From DATAFF01 sp044870245 (GTDB lineage Bacteria; Pseudomonadota; Alphaproteobacteria; Rhizobiales; Aestuariivirgaceae): 12,830 nt of DNA. Under the pieces are notes generated by a model that did not search any database, had not been told where the DNA came from, and saw only the letters and a program-made list of their open reading frames with translations. Within the stretch, counting starts at the first letter, position 1, and each line of letters opens with the position of its first letter. Shown piece by piece: positions 1-7,372 of the stretch. The stretch is from positions 1 to 12,830 of the forward strand of contig JBIOYR010000133.1 of the NCBI GenBank assembly GCA_044870245.1. The letters run 5' to 3'. The translations under genes and the position numbers were made by a program.

Positions 1-830
1 ACAAGAACAAGGCCGATTTCAAGGCTGCCAACGGTTTCGACCTGGCGCCGCCAAAGACCTGGGACGAATATCTGAAACAGGTGGCGTTCTTCACCAAGGA
101 CGGCATGCATGGCGTGGTCAATCAGGGACTGCGTCCTGATCCGATCGCCATGGAATGGTCGAACTATCTCTTCGCCAATGGCGCCGAGTACCATGACGAC
201 AACTGGAAGCCGACGTTCGACAACGAGAAGGGGGCGGCGGCACTCGAGCAGTACGCCACCAATGTGAACAAGTACGGACCGGTCGGCTCGGCAAGCTTCT
301 CATTCGACGAAGCCTTCAACGTCATGGCGCAGGGAAAGGCCTACAGCTACATCACCTATAATTTCTTCCGCGCTTCAATCGACGATCCTACGAAGTCCTC
401 GGTCGTCGGCAAGGTCGAGATCATGCCGGTCCCGGGCCCGAATCCCGAAACTGGCGCGAGCCTCAACGGCGCCTGGGGTTGGGCCATCCCGAAATCGAGC
501 CCCAATCCCGACGCGGCATGGACCTTCATCAAATGGGTCGAGTCGCATGAGACGGCGAAGAAGCGGGCGCTGCAGGGCGGCTCGCCGACGCGTAGCGATA
601 TTTTCGACGATCCGGAAGTCAATGCCAAATATCCTTATGCCCAAGCGTTGAAGAAGATGCTGCTGACCAGCCATAACTTCCCGGTCTTCACCTATACGCC
701 GCAGCTCGTGGAGGTGCTTGGCCGCGAGCTCAGCCTGGGGGTGGCCGGCGAGAAGAAGCCAGCCGATGCGCTGGCCACCGTCGAAACCGAGTTCATCGAG
801 CTTGCAAAGAAGGACGGCAAGCTGAAATAG
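1..830 (+). CDS. Family-1 extracellular solute-binding protein of a carbohydrate ABC transporter (5' truncated)
   Basis: This is the C-terminal 275 residues of a periplasmic sugar-binding protein of the MalE/UgpB type (SBP_bac_1). The reading frame is open from base 3 and its real start, with the signal peptide, lies before the window; the GTG at 81 is internal. Visible family features are a PKTWDEYLK segment near the left edge, typical of the inter-domain region of these proteins, a GAWGWAIPKSS strand followed by PDAAWTFIKW (the 'AWEFIKWLTS'-type helix), and the GSPTRSDIF block that normally follows. The mature protein would capture a carbohydrate in the periplasm and hand it to the permease encoded 32 bases downstream. 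The ligand cannot be read from the sequence; a sugar, polyol or glycoside is likely given the downstream FGGY kinase. Family assignment is secure, substrate unknown. Confidence 0.9.
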   Translation, partial: KNKADFKAANGFDLAPPKTWDEYLKQVAFFTKDGMHGVVNQGLRPDPIAMEWSNYLFANGAEYHDDNWKPTFDNEKGAAALEQYATNVNKYGPVGSASFSFDEAFNVMAQGKAYSYITYNFFRASIDDPTKSSVVGKVEIMPVPGPNPETGASLNGAWGWAIPKSSPNPDAAWTFIKWVESHETAKKRALQGGSPTRSDIFDDPEVNAKYPYAQALKKMLLTSHNFPVFTYTPQLVEVLGRELSLGVAGEKKPADALATVETEFIELAKKDGKLK

Positions 831-862
831 CCGAAGTCTTCGAGCAAACGGACCGCCCGGCG

Positions 863-1744
863 ATGGCGAGGACGGAGATCGATCGCGCCGATGCACGCTT
901 CGGCTGGATGATGGCTGCTCCCGCCCTCGCCACCTTGTTTCTCGTCATCCTGTTTCCGGTGCTCTGGGCCTTGTTCACCTCGGTCCATGATTACACGCTG
1001 ATCAACCCCCATTTCGACACCTATAGCGGCCTCGCCAATTTCCGCCGGGCAGTCACGGATCCTGAATTCCGCCACAGCCTCGGACTCACCGCCTTCTTCG
1101 TGGTGGCCGTGGTGGTGCTCGAATTCCTGCTCGGATTCCTCGTGGCCTTGATGCTCAATACGGTCGAGCGCATGAAGCCGATTTATTACGGCATCCTGCT
1201 CTGTCCGCTGCTGATGAATCCGGTCGTCGTCGGCTTGATCTGGCGCATGTTCCTCCACCCCTCTCTCGGCATCGTCAACTACCTGCTCGGTGTCGTCGGC
1301 ATCGCGCCGGTCAATTGGCTCGGCAGCACCAAGGTGGCGCTATGGACCATCATCATGGTCGATATCTGGCACCAGGTGTCGTTCATGGTCGTTCTGCTGC
1401 TAGCGGGCCTTTCCGCCTTGCCGCGCGAGCCCTATGAGGCTGCCAGGGTCGACGGCGCCAACGCGCTGCAGTCCTTCTGGCACATCACCCTTCCGTTGAT
1501 GTTGCCGATCATCGTGGTGACGCTGCTGATCCGCCTGATCTTCGCGGTGCGCACCTATGATCTCATCTACATCATGACCCGCGGAGGGCCCGGCGTCGCA
1601 ACCGACCTCGTCAGCTATTTCATCTACCGCACCGCTTTCGTCAGCCTGAACATCGGCGAGGCATCGGCGATGGCGATCGTCCTGATGGGCATCGTTCTCC
1701 TGCTCACCGCCTTTCTCTACCGCTATATGCGCTCCCTCACCTGA
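863..1744 (+). CDS. Carbohydrate ABC transporter permease, MalF/UgpA type
   Basis: A 293-residue inner-membrane permease of the binding-protein-dependent transport family. About six hydrophobic helices are visible, beginning at roughly residues 15-38 and ending with the AIVLMGIVLLLTAFLY helix near the C-terminus. The cytoplasmic EAA coupling loop is clear (EAARVDGANALQSFWHITLP, about residues 192-211); this loop docks on the ATPase encoded next. The RGGPG motif after the loop is typical of the MalF/UgpA half. The ATG at 863 is the first plausible start after the binding-protein stop, although no strong Shine-Dalgarno sequence precedes it. The ATPase gene starts 17 bases after the stop. These importers normally use two different permeases, and the MalG-type partner is not in this window. 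Confidence 0.92.
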   Translation: MARTEIDRADARFGWMMAAPALATLFLVILFPVLWALFTSVHDYTLINPHFDTYSGLANFRRAVTDPEFRHSLGLTAFFVVAVVVLEFLLGFLVALMLNTVERMKPIYYGILLCPLLMNPVVVGLIWRMFLHPSLGIVNYLLGVVGIAPVNWLGSTKVALWTIIMVDIWHQVSFMVVLLLAGLSALPREPYEAARVDGANALQSFWHITLPLMLPIIVVTLLIRLIFAVRTYDLIYIMTRGGPGVATDLVSYFIYRTAFVSLNIGEASAMAIVLMGIVLLLTAFLYRYMRSLT

Positions 1745-1761
1745 CCGGACATTCGACCCTC

Positions 1762-2880
1762 ATGGCTGCAATCGCTCTCGATCAGGTCGACAAGATCTAT
1801 CCCAACGGGGTTCAGGCGGTGCGCGATGTCTCGCTCGACATCCGTGACGGCGAGTTCATGATCCTGCTCGGGCCCTCGGGCTGCGGCAAGTCCACTACAT
1901 TGCGGATGATCGCCGGGCTCGAAAGCGTCACGCGGGGCACCATCAGCATTGGCGGACACGTCGTGAACGATGTCGATCCGGCCGATCGCGACATCGCCAT
2001 CGTGTTTCAGAACTACGCGCTCTATCCGCATATGACTGTCGCGCAGAACCTCGCCTTCGGCTTGAAGCTCCGCCGAGTGGGGCGCGGCGAGATCGAGCGT
2101 CGGATCGCCCGCATTGCCGAGACGCTCGGCATCGGCGAGCTTCTCGGCCGCAAGCCGCGCGAATTGTCGGGCGGGCAGCGCCAGCGCGTGGCGCTTGGCC
2201 GGGCGCTGGTGCGGGAACCCAAGGCCTTCCTCCTCGACGAGCCGCTCTCGAACCTCGATGCCAAGCTCAGGGCATCGATGCGCACCGAGCTCATCAAGCT
2301 GCACCGCCAGCTCGGCACCACCATCGTTCACGTCACCCATGACCAGGTCGAAGCCATGACCATGGGGCAGCGCATCTGCATCATGCGCGACGGCATCGTC
2401 GTCCAGACCGGCGCGCCGATGGCCGTCTACCGGGAGCCCGTCGACACCTTCGTGGCCGGCTTTCTCGCCAGCCCGCCGATGAACCTGCTCCACGGTCGGC
2501 TCGAGCCGGCTCCCGGCGGTGGCCTTGCCGCCACAGTCGCAGGCGTGAGCCTGTCATTGCCCGCGGCTCAGGCAAGCCTCGCCCATCGGCATGCCGGCGG
2601 CGAGGTGATCATCGGGCTCCGGCCGGAGGATTTCCACCTGTCACCGGAGCGCGGCCAGCCCGTCGATGCCCATGTGGTCGCAACGGAGGTGCTCGGGCCC
2701 GAGGTCATCCTGGTGGCCTCGCTCGGTCATCCGGGCAATCCGGAAATCATGATACGCTGTCCGCGCGGCTTCACCGCAGGACCCGATGAAAGACTGACCT
2801 TCCATTATGATCCACGCGAAATCCATCTTTTCGATGCCGCCACCAAGCGCGCCTTGGCGCGTCCGTCGCGTCGGAGCTGA
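1762..2880 (+). CDS. Carbohydrate ABC transporter ATP-binding protein, MalK/UgpC type
   Basis: A 372-residue ATPase that powers the importer from the cytoplasmic face. All nucleotide-binding motifs are intact: Walker A GPSGCGKST (37-45), Q-loop Gln83 in VFQNYALYPH, signature LSGGQ (135-139), Walker B FLLDEP (156-161) with catalytic Glu160, D-loop SNLD (163-166) and switch His193. The segment after residue 240 is the MalK-like C-terminal regulatory region (TOBE/OB-fold), including GLRPEDFHL near residue 287. Length and domain order are normal for the UgpC/MsmX group, some members of which serve several permeases. The gene sits 17 bases after the permease and 9 bases before the BtpA-family gene, so it is inside the operon. 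Substrate specificity is not encoded here. Confidence 0.95.
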   Translation: MAAIALDQVDKIYPNGVQAVRDVSLDIRDGEFMILLGPSGCGKSTTLRMIAGLESVTRGTISIGGHVVNDVDPADRDIAIVFQNYALYPHMTVAQNLAFGLKLRRVGRGEIERRIARIAETLGIGELLGRKPRELSGGQRQRVALGRALVREPKAFLLDEPLSNLDAKLRASMRTELIKLHRQLGTTIVHVTHDQVEAMTMGQRICIMRDGIVVQTGAPMAVYREPVDTFVAGFLASPPMNLLHGRLEPAPGGGLAATVAGVSLSLPAAQASLAHRHAGGEVIIGLRPEDFHLSPERGQPVDAHVVATEVLGPEVILVASLGHPGNPEIMIRCPRGFTAGPDERLTFHYDPREIHLFDAATKRALARPSRRS

Positions 2881-2889
2881 GGAGCAGCA

Positions 2890-3693
2890 ATGAGCATGCT
2901 GAGAGACACTTTCGGAACCGACAAGCCGGTCATCGGCATGATTCATCTGGGTGCCCTGCCCGGCTCACCTCTCCATGACAAGGCGAGCGGCATGGCCAAG
3001 GTGATCGACGAGGCAGCAGGCGACATCGAGGCGCTTCAGAATGGCGGCGTCGATGCGGTGATGTTCGGCAACGAGAATGACCGCCCCTATCTTCTCAGGG
3101 CATCGCCGGTGACGCTGGCGGCCTTCGCCTTCGCCGTCGGACAGCTCAAGCCGGTGATCCGTCTGCCGTTTGGCGTGAACTATCTTTGGGACCCTGTCGC
3201 GACGGTCGCGCTCGCCATCGCCAGCGGCGCCCGCTTCGCCCGCGAGATCTTCACCGGTGTCCATGAGTCCGACATGGGGTTGTGGACCCCGGATGCCGCA
3301 AGTGCCCTGCGGCTGCGCGCCGATGGCGGACGTCCCGACCTCAAGCTCCTGTTCAACATCAATGCCGAATTCGCCTCGCCGCTCGGCAGCCGCTCCATCG
3401 CGCAGCGGGCGCGCAATGCCGTTTTCTCCTCGCTCGCCGACATTGTCCTGGTTTCCGGTCCGATGACCGGGGAGGCGGTCGACACGGCGCGGCTCAGGGA
3501 AGCCAAGGAGGCGGTTCCGGAAACGCCGGTCTTCGCCAATACCGGGGTGACGATCGACAGCGTCGGCGAGATCCTCAACGTCGGTGACGGCGCCATTGTC
3601 GGCACTCATTTCAAGGTCGAGGGGAAGACCTTCAACCGGGTCGATGGGAAACGAGTCGCCCGCTTCATGGACAAGGTCCGAGCCTTGCGCTGA
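2890..3693 (+). CDS. BtpA/SgcQ family TIM-barrel protein
   Basis: A 267-residue cytosolic protein of the BtpA/SgcQ family. Recognisable blocks are VIGMIHLGALPGSP (14-27), GGVDAVMFGNEND (52-64), PFGVNYLWDP (93-102), FANTGVT (215-221) and DGAIVGTHFKVEG (233-245) near the end of the barrel. Family knowledge: cyanobacterial BtpA was named for an effect on photosystem I accumulation, whereas E. coli SgcQ lies in a putative sugar operon; the fold is grouped with ribulose-phosphate-binding barrels. No biochemical activity is firmly established that I know of. Inference: in this transporter and kinase operon a role on a phosphorylated sugar (epimerase, isomerase or aldolase type) is more plausible than a photosynthetic one. 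A good Shine-Dalgarno (GAGGAG, about 2879-2884) precedes the ATG. The kinase gene begins one base after the stop. Confidence 0.9.
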   Translation: MSMLRDTFGTDKPVIGMIHLGALPGSPLHDKASGMAKVIDEAAGDIEALQNGGVDAVMFGNENDRPYLLRASPVTLAAFAFAVGQLKPVIRLPFGVNYLWDPVATVALAIASGARFAREIFTGVHESDMGLWTPDAASALRLRADGGRPDLKLLFNINAEFASPLGSRSIAQRARNAVFSSLADIVLVSGPMTGEAVDTARLREAKEAVPETPVFANTGVTIDSVGEILNVGDGAIVGTHFKVEGKTFNRVDGKRVARFMDKVRALR

Positions 3694-3694
3694 C

Positions 3695-5200
3695 ATGACC
3701 CTCCTGCTCGGGCTCGACATCGGCACGACCTCGACGATCGGAATCGTTATCGACACCGAGGGCCGGACGCTCGGGATCGAGAGCCGCCCGGTCACGCTGC
3801 ATACGCCAGAGCTGAACTGGGCCGAGGAGGATCCCGAGGAGTGGTGGGCCAATGTCGGAGACATCACCCGGTCGCTGATGGCGACCTGCGGCCTTGCGCC
3901 CAACGCGATCGCCGCCATCGGGGTGACCGGGATGCTGCCGGCGATCGTTCTCGTCGACCAGCGCGGCGCCGTGCTCCGCCGCAGCATCCAGCAGAACGAC
4001 GCGCGGGCCGTCGACGAGCTCGCCCGCTTCGCCGCCGGAATGGAGGAATCGGAATTCCTGGCGCTGACCGGCACCGGCTACAGCCAGCAGCTCGTCGGTC
4101 CGAAGCTGATGTGGCTGCGGCAGCACGAGCCGGAGAGTTTCGCTGCAGCGCAGCATGTTCTCGGCGCATCCGACTACATCACCTACAAAATCACCGGAAG
4201 CATCGGGGTCGAGCACAATTGGGCGCTCGAGTCGGGCTTCGTGGCACTCGCCACAGGCGAGTACGACCCGCGCCTCGTCGCCCTTTCCGGCATTGACCCG
4301 GCAATCCTGCCGGCCATTCGTGACAGCCACGAGATCATTGGCAGCGTTTCGCCATCCGCCGCCCGTCACCTCGGGCTGCACCCCGGCATACCGGTTGTCG
4401 CCGGCTGCGCCGACCATGTGGCATCCGCCTTTGTCTGTGGCGCCAGGCGCAATGGCGATCTCGTGCTGAAATTCGGCGGGGCGGCGGATATCCTGCTGTC
4501 CGCCGACCGGCCGGTCACCGATCGGCGCCTGTTCATCGACCATCACATCGTGCCTGGCCTCTGGTTCCCCAATGGCTGCATGGCCTCGGGCGGCAATCTC
4601 CTGAACTGGATCATCGACAATTTGGCGCGCGCCGAGATCGCCGAGGCGATGGCGGCCGGGATGTCGCCGCATCAATGGCTGGACCGCAAGGCCATCGAGG
4701 TCGGACCGGGCGGCGACCTGTTGTTCCTGCCCTATATGCTCGGCGAGAAGACGCCCCTGATGGACCCCAATGCCCGCGGCACCATCGTCGGGCTCGGGCT
4801 TCATCATCAACTCGGCCATGTGTGGCGGGCAGCGCTCGAAGGCATCGTCTTCGGCTTCCGCCACCATGTCGAGACCTTCGCCGAGAACGGCCTCGTGGTG
4901 GAGCGGGCCTTCGCTGCCGATGGCGGTGCGGCGAGCGACCTTTGGCTTGAGCTCGCGGCCGACGCATTGAACTTGCCGGTGCGCCGCATCGACCGCCATC
5001 CGGGCTCCTGCCTCGGCGCTGCCTTCGTGGCCGGAGTCGGGATCGGCGCAATCAGCGACTTCGACCGCATCGAGGCCTATGTCGCGCTCGGTCGGCTCTT
5101 CCGCCCTCAGCCCGGCGAGAGCGAGCGGCTGGCGAACCGCTACCGGCTGTGGCGTGAGACCTATGGCCGGCTGAAGTCGCTCTATCCGCGGCTCGCCTGA
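3695..5200 (+). CDS. FGGY-family carbohydrate kinase
   Basis: A 501-residue sugar kinase of the FGGY (xylulokinase/gluconokinase/glycerol kinase) family, which phosphorylates a sugar or polyol with ATP. The N-terminal phosphate-binding loop is LGLDIGTTSTIG (5-16), the probable catalytic base is Asp240 in AGCADHVASAF, and adenosine-side motifs include GGAADILLS (261-269) and ADGGAASDLWLELAAD (408-423). The xylulokinase-like WAEEDPEEWW segment (42-51) is also present. The frame is open upstream, but I place the start at the ATG at 3695 because the family motif then begins at residue 5 and a longer form would overlap the BtpA gene by more than 100 bases. The 1-base gap to the BtpA stop suggests translational coupling. 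Substrate class is undetermined; xylulokinase is only the closest common label. Confidence 0.93.
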   Translation: MTLLLGLDIGTTSTIGIVIDTEGRTLGIESRPVTLHTPELNWAEEDPEEWWANVGDITRSLMATCGLAPNAIAAIGVTGMLPAIVLVDQRGAVLRRSIQQNDARAVDELARFAAGMEESEFLALTGTGYSQQLVGPKLMWLRQHEPESFAAAQHVLGASDYITYKITGSIGVEHNWALESGFVALATGEYDPRLVALSGIDPAILPAIRDSHEIIGSVSPSAARHLGLHPGIPVVAGCADHVASAFVCGARRNGDLVLKFGGAADILLSADRPVTDRRLFIDHHIVPGLWFPNGCMASGGNLLNWIIDNLARAEIAEAMAAGMSPHQWLDRKAIEVGPGGDLLFLPYMLGEKTPLMDPNARGTIVGLGLHHQLGHVWRAALEGIVFGFRHHVETFAENGLVVERAFAADGGAASDLWLELAADALNLPVRRIDRHPGSCLGAAFVAGVGIGAISDFDRIEAYVALGRLFRPQPGESERLANRYRLWRETYGRLKSLYPRLA

Positions 5201-5346
5201 TCGGCTGCCCGATTTATGCGCAGCGCAGCGAACAAAACTCAGACTCCTGCTATCACATTGCGCAGGCTCATCAAAAATCTTTGTTGCGTCGCACAATCGG
5301 AATTGTCAGGCGAGGCGCGACCCTCTAAGCCTGGACTTGCATTTGC

Positions 5347-5379
5347 CCGAACGTCGCCAGTCCTCCTGCGGATGTTCGG
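5347..5379 (+). other. Imperfect hairpin preceding the terminator
   Basis: CCGAACGTC (5347-5355) can pair with GATGTTCGG (5371-5379) as nine base pairs including one G-U. Inside it CAG/CTG (5358-5360 with 5366-5368) can close a small loop beyond a 2x2 internal loop. It lies 11 bases upstream of the intrinsic terminator, in the 3' untranslated region after the kinase. It could stabilise the transcript end or aid termination; function is inferred only. Confidence 0.45.
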
Positions 5380-5390
5380 ATCCCTTGAGT

Positions 5391-5419
5391 CGGCCGGCAC
5401 ACCTCCGGCCGCTTTTTTT
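5391..5419 (+). terminator. Rho-independent terminator of the sugar operon
   Basis: A perfect 7-bp stem, CGGCCGG (5391-5397) and CCGGCCG (5405-5411), encloses a 7-nt loop and is followed by C and then seven T (5413-5419). This is a canonical intrinsic terminator for + strand transcription leaving the kinase gene. The T-tract overlaps the TAA stop of the convergent enolase-superfamily gene (5418-5420). No comparable T-run follows the hairpin on the minus strand, so it looks one-directional. Confidence 0.88.
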
Positions 5420-6521
5420 ATTCCAGCGCGCTCGCCTGATAATGGGCGCGATCGAGCCAATCGCTGGCGACGTCGATTCCCCAGCCGGGTCCCTCGGGAA
5501 TCTGCACCTTGCCGTCCTTAACGGCCAAAGGCGTCGCCAGGAGACCGACCTCCCAGGGGTAATAGTCAGGACCCTCGATCGAAAACTCGACATAGGGCCC
5601 GGCATTGGCCAGCGCCCCCATGACATGCAGCGTGAACACCGTGACGAGGCTCTGGTTTGCCGAGTGCGGCGTGACCGGAAGGTGCGCCTCCCTCGCCATC
5701 CTAGCCACTTTGAGCAGGCGGCAGATGCCGCCGATGTAGCAGACGTCCGGCTGGACCACATCGACGGCTGCCAGATCGATCATGTGGCGCCAAAGGGTCA
5801 GGTTGCAATCCTGCTCGCCCCCGGTCACATCGAGGCTGAGCGCCTCGCGAACCTGGCGCGTCCAATGATGCTCCCAATAGGGGCATGGTTCCTCGAAATG
5901 GACCACCCCGTTGTCTTCAAGCATGCGGCCGACCTCGATCGCCCGCTTCGGGGTGTAGCAGCTATTGGCATCGACCAGCAGCCGAACATCCTCGCCGAGG
6001 GTCCGGCGGATCAGCGGAACGATGGCATCGGTGCGGCCCGGCCATTCGTCCTGGTCATGACCGCACTCCCTGCCGACCCGGAACTTGAATGCCTGATAGC
6101 CGAACCGGTCGCGGAGCATGGCAAAGCGCCGAGCCTCGTCCTCAGGGGTGATCTCGCCCCGTTTCATGCTGGAGGCATAGACCGGAAACCGGCGCGGCGT
6201 GCCGCCGAGGAGCGTGCACACGCTCTTGCCGGCACGCTTGCCCTTGAGGTCCCATAGCGCGGTGTCGAGCCCTGCCAAGGCCCGGAAAAGGTAGGAACCA
6301 GGGTATTTGTGCTCGCGCTCGGGAATCAGCGCCACCAGCCGCTCGATATCCTCCTCGTCTTCACCGAGGGCCCAGCGCGCCACCTGGCGATGAAAAATGG
6401 TGCAGGTGATGTCGGCATTGTAGGGCGACACCTGCCCGAAACCCTGGGCGCCATCCTCGGAAATCACCCGGACAAAGCCGACATCGGGAGTCGAGAAGGT
6501 CTCGAGGCGCTTGATCTTCAT
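5418..6521 (-). CDS. Mandelate racemase/muconate lactonizing enzyme family protein (enolase superfamily)
   Basis: A 367-residue TIM-barrel enzyme of the enolase superfamily, which abstracts the proton alpha to a carboxylate, usually as an acid-sugar dehydratase or racemase. Counting from the start at 6521, the Mg2+ ligands are Asp184 (LLVDANS), Glu210 (HFEEPCP) and Glu236 (TGGEQD). The Asp259-His286 dyad (QPDVCYIGG and PVTPHSAN) and a C-terminal Glu at 312 or 316 are those of the mandelate racemase subgroup. The second-strand motif reads KFR (Lys146, Arg148), i.e. K-x-R instead of the usual K-x-K. I chose the ATG at 6521 (MKIKRLETF) because family members begin that way and GGGGAAGG precedes it; the 29-residue upstream extension looks spurious. 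It converges on the sugar operon and may process a related sugar acid; the substrate is unknown. Confidence 0.9.
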   Translation of the reverse strand: MKIKRLETFSTPDVGFVRVISEDGAQGFGQVSPYNADITCTIFHRQVARWALGEDEEDIERLVALIPEREHKYPGSYLFRALAGLDTALWDLKGKRAGKSVCTLLGGTPRRFPVYASSMKRGEITPEDEARRFAMLRDRFGYQAFKFRVGRECGHDQDEWPGRTDAIVPLIRRTLGEDVRLLVDANSCYTPKRAIEVGRMLEDNGVVHFEEPCPYWEHHWTRQVREALSLDVTGGEQDCNLTLWRHMIDLAAVDVVQPDVCYIGGICRLLKVARMAREAHLPVTPHSANQSLVTVFTLHVMGALANAGPYVEFSIEGPDYYPWEVGLLATPLAVKDGKVQIPEGPGWGIDVASDWLDRAHYQASALE

Positions 6522-6601
6522 CCACCTTCCCCAACGGAAATTTTGGACGGGAGCAAGGTAGCGGAAACCGACCGCTTCCCGGAAGGGCGAATGTCTGGCG
6601 A

Positions 6602-6630
6602 TTGTCATGGCCGCAAGCTTCGAACTACTC
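6602..6630 (+). promoter_or_regulatory. Candidate promoter for the DUF502 gene
   Basis: TTGTCA (6602-6607; five of six matches to the -35 consensus) is followed after 17 bases by CTACTC (6625-6630), a loose match to the alphaproteobacterial CTATAT-like -10. It points at the DUF502 start about 37 bases downstream. This is pattern matching only. The 146-bp gap must also hold the divergent promoter of the enolase-superfamily gene, for which I saw no convincing match. Confidence 0.3.
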
Positions 6631-6667
6631 TGCCGGACAAGTTGAGGGCAAACCCGGCAGGCTAAGC

Positions 6668-7372
6668 ATGGCGTCGCGTTTCCAGAGAAATGTGCTGACC
6701 GGTCTCCTGACCGTGGTGCCCCTGTGGGTCACCTGGATCGTCTTCGAATTCGTGCTCGAGCTTCTGGCGCGCTTCGGCAGCCCGGCGGCCAACTGGTTGG
6801 CGCGTCAGTTCGATACGGAGGGCAGCGTTGTCTCCGCCTGGCTGCTCGATCCGTGGTTTCAGTGGACGCTTGCCATCGTCATCACGATTCTCGGACTCTA
6901 CTTCCTCGGATTGGCCGCTTCCTTCGTCATCGGCCGCAAGATCATCAGCTGGATCGATTCGACCCTCGAGCGATTGCCGTTCGTCAAGAAGGTCTATGGC
7001 GCAACCAAGCGGCTGGTCGATGTCATGAATGTCCGGCCGGATCAGGCGCAGCGTGTGGCGCTGATCGAATTCCCCATGCCGGGAATGAAAGCCGTCGGCC
7101 TGGTCACCCGCACCATGACCGACCGCGAGACGGGCGAGCAGCTTGCCGCTGTTTTCGTGCCCACCACACCCAATCCGACCTCGGGCTATCTCGAGATCGT
7201 TCCCATGTCCAAGGTGGTGCTCACCGACCTCAGCTTCGACGAGGCAATGAGCTTCGTGATCACCGGCGGCGCGGTCGGCCCGGACCGGATTCTGTTCTCG
7301 GGAAGAGAGCGTCGTGATTCGGTGAACCCGGCGCCTGCAGAACCCGTCTGGACGTCGCAAGAGCGTCACTGA
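6668..7372 (+). CDS. DUF502 family membrane protein
   Basis: A 234-residue inner-membrane protein of the DUF502 family, which also includes the plant COV1/LCV proteins; its molecular function is unknown. Two hydrophobic helices are visible, about residues 9-33 (LTGLLTVVPLWVTWIVFEF) and about 66-90 (WTLAIVITILGLYFLGLAA). A soluble part follows with the family hallmarks VPTTPNPTSGYLEIVP (about 165-180) and MSFVITGGAVGP (about 194-205). The start at 6668 is preferred over one 66 bases upstream because the family begins just before the first helix and AGG sits 6 bases ahead. The gene is divergent from the enolase-superfamily gene and 304 bp upstream of prkA, so it is probably its own transcription unit. 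Confidence 0.9.
   Translation: MASRFQRNVLTGLLTVVPLWVTWIVFEFVLELLARFGSPAANWLARQFDTEGSVVSAWLLDPWFQWTLAIVITILGLYFLGLAASFVIGRKIISWIDSTLERLPFVKKVYGATKRLVDVMNVRPDQAQRVALIEFPMPGMKAVGLVTRTMTDRETGEQLAAVFVPTTPNPTSGYLEIVPMSKVVLTDLSFDEAMSFVITGGAVGPDRILFSGRERRDSVNPAPAEPVWTSQERH

Noticed and set aside
832..842. CGAAGTCTTCG palindrome between the binding-protein and permease genes, as an attenuator hairpin
   Set aside because: Only about four base pairs with a 3-nt loop, too weak to claim as a structure, and no T-run follows.
1723..2493. 256-codon minus-strand frame opposite the ATPase
   Set aside because: Overlaps intact Walker and signature motifs on the + strand and has low-complexity His/Asp/Arg composition, so it is a shadow frame.
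3584..3694. N-terminal extension of the kinase frame
   Set aside because: The extra 37 residues lie inside the BtpA gene, resemble no kinase sequence, and the phosphate loop fits a start at 3695.
3665..5296. 543-codon open frame on the minus strand opposite the kinase
   Set aside because: Same explanation: composition-driven antisense frame with no motif. The + strand FGGY kinase explains the constraint.
5293..5306. ACAAT-CGGA-ATTGT short inverted repeat, as an operator
   Set aside because: Five-base arms are expected by chance, and its position after the kinase is not where an operator for either neighbouring gene would sit.
6522..6608. N-terminal extension of the enolase-superfamily protein
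   Set aside because: The 29 added residues precede the normal family start (MKIKRLETF) and have no counterpart in such enzymes; a purine-rich ribosome-binding site precedes the inner ATG.
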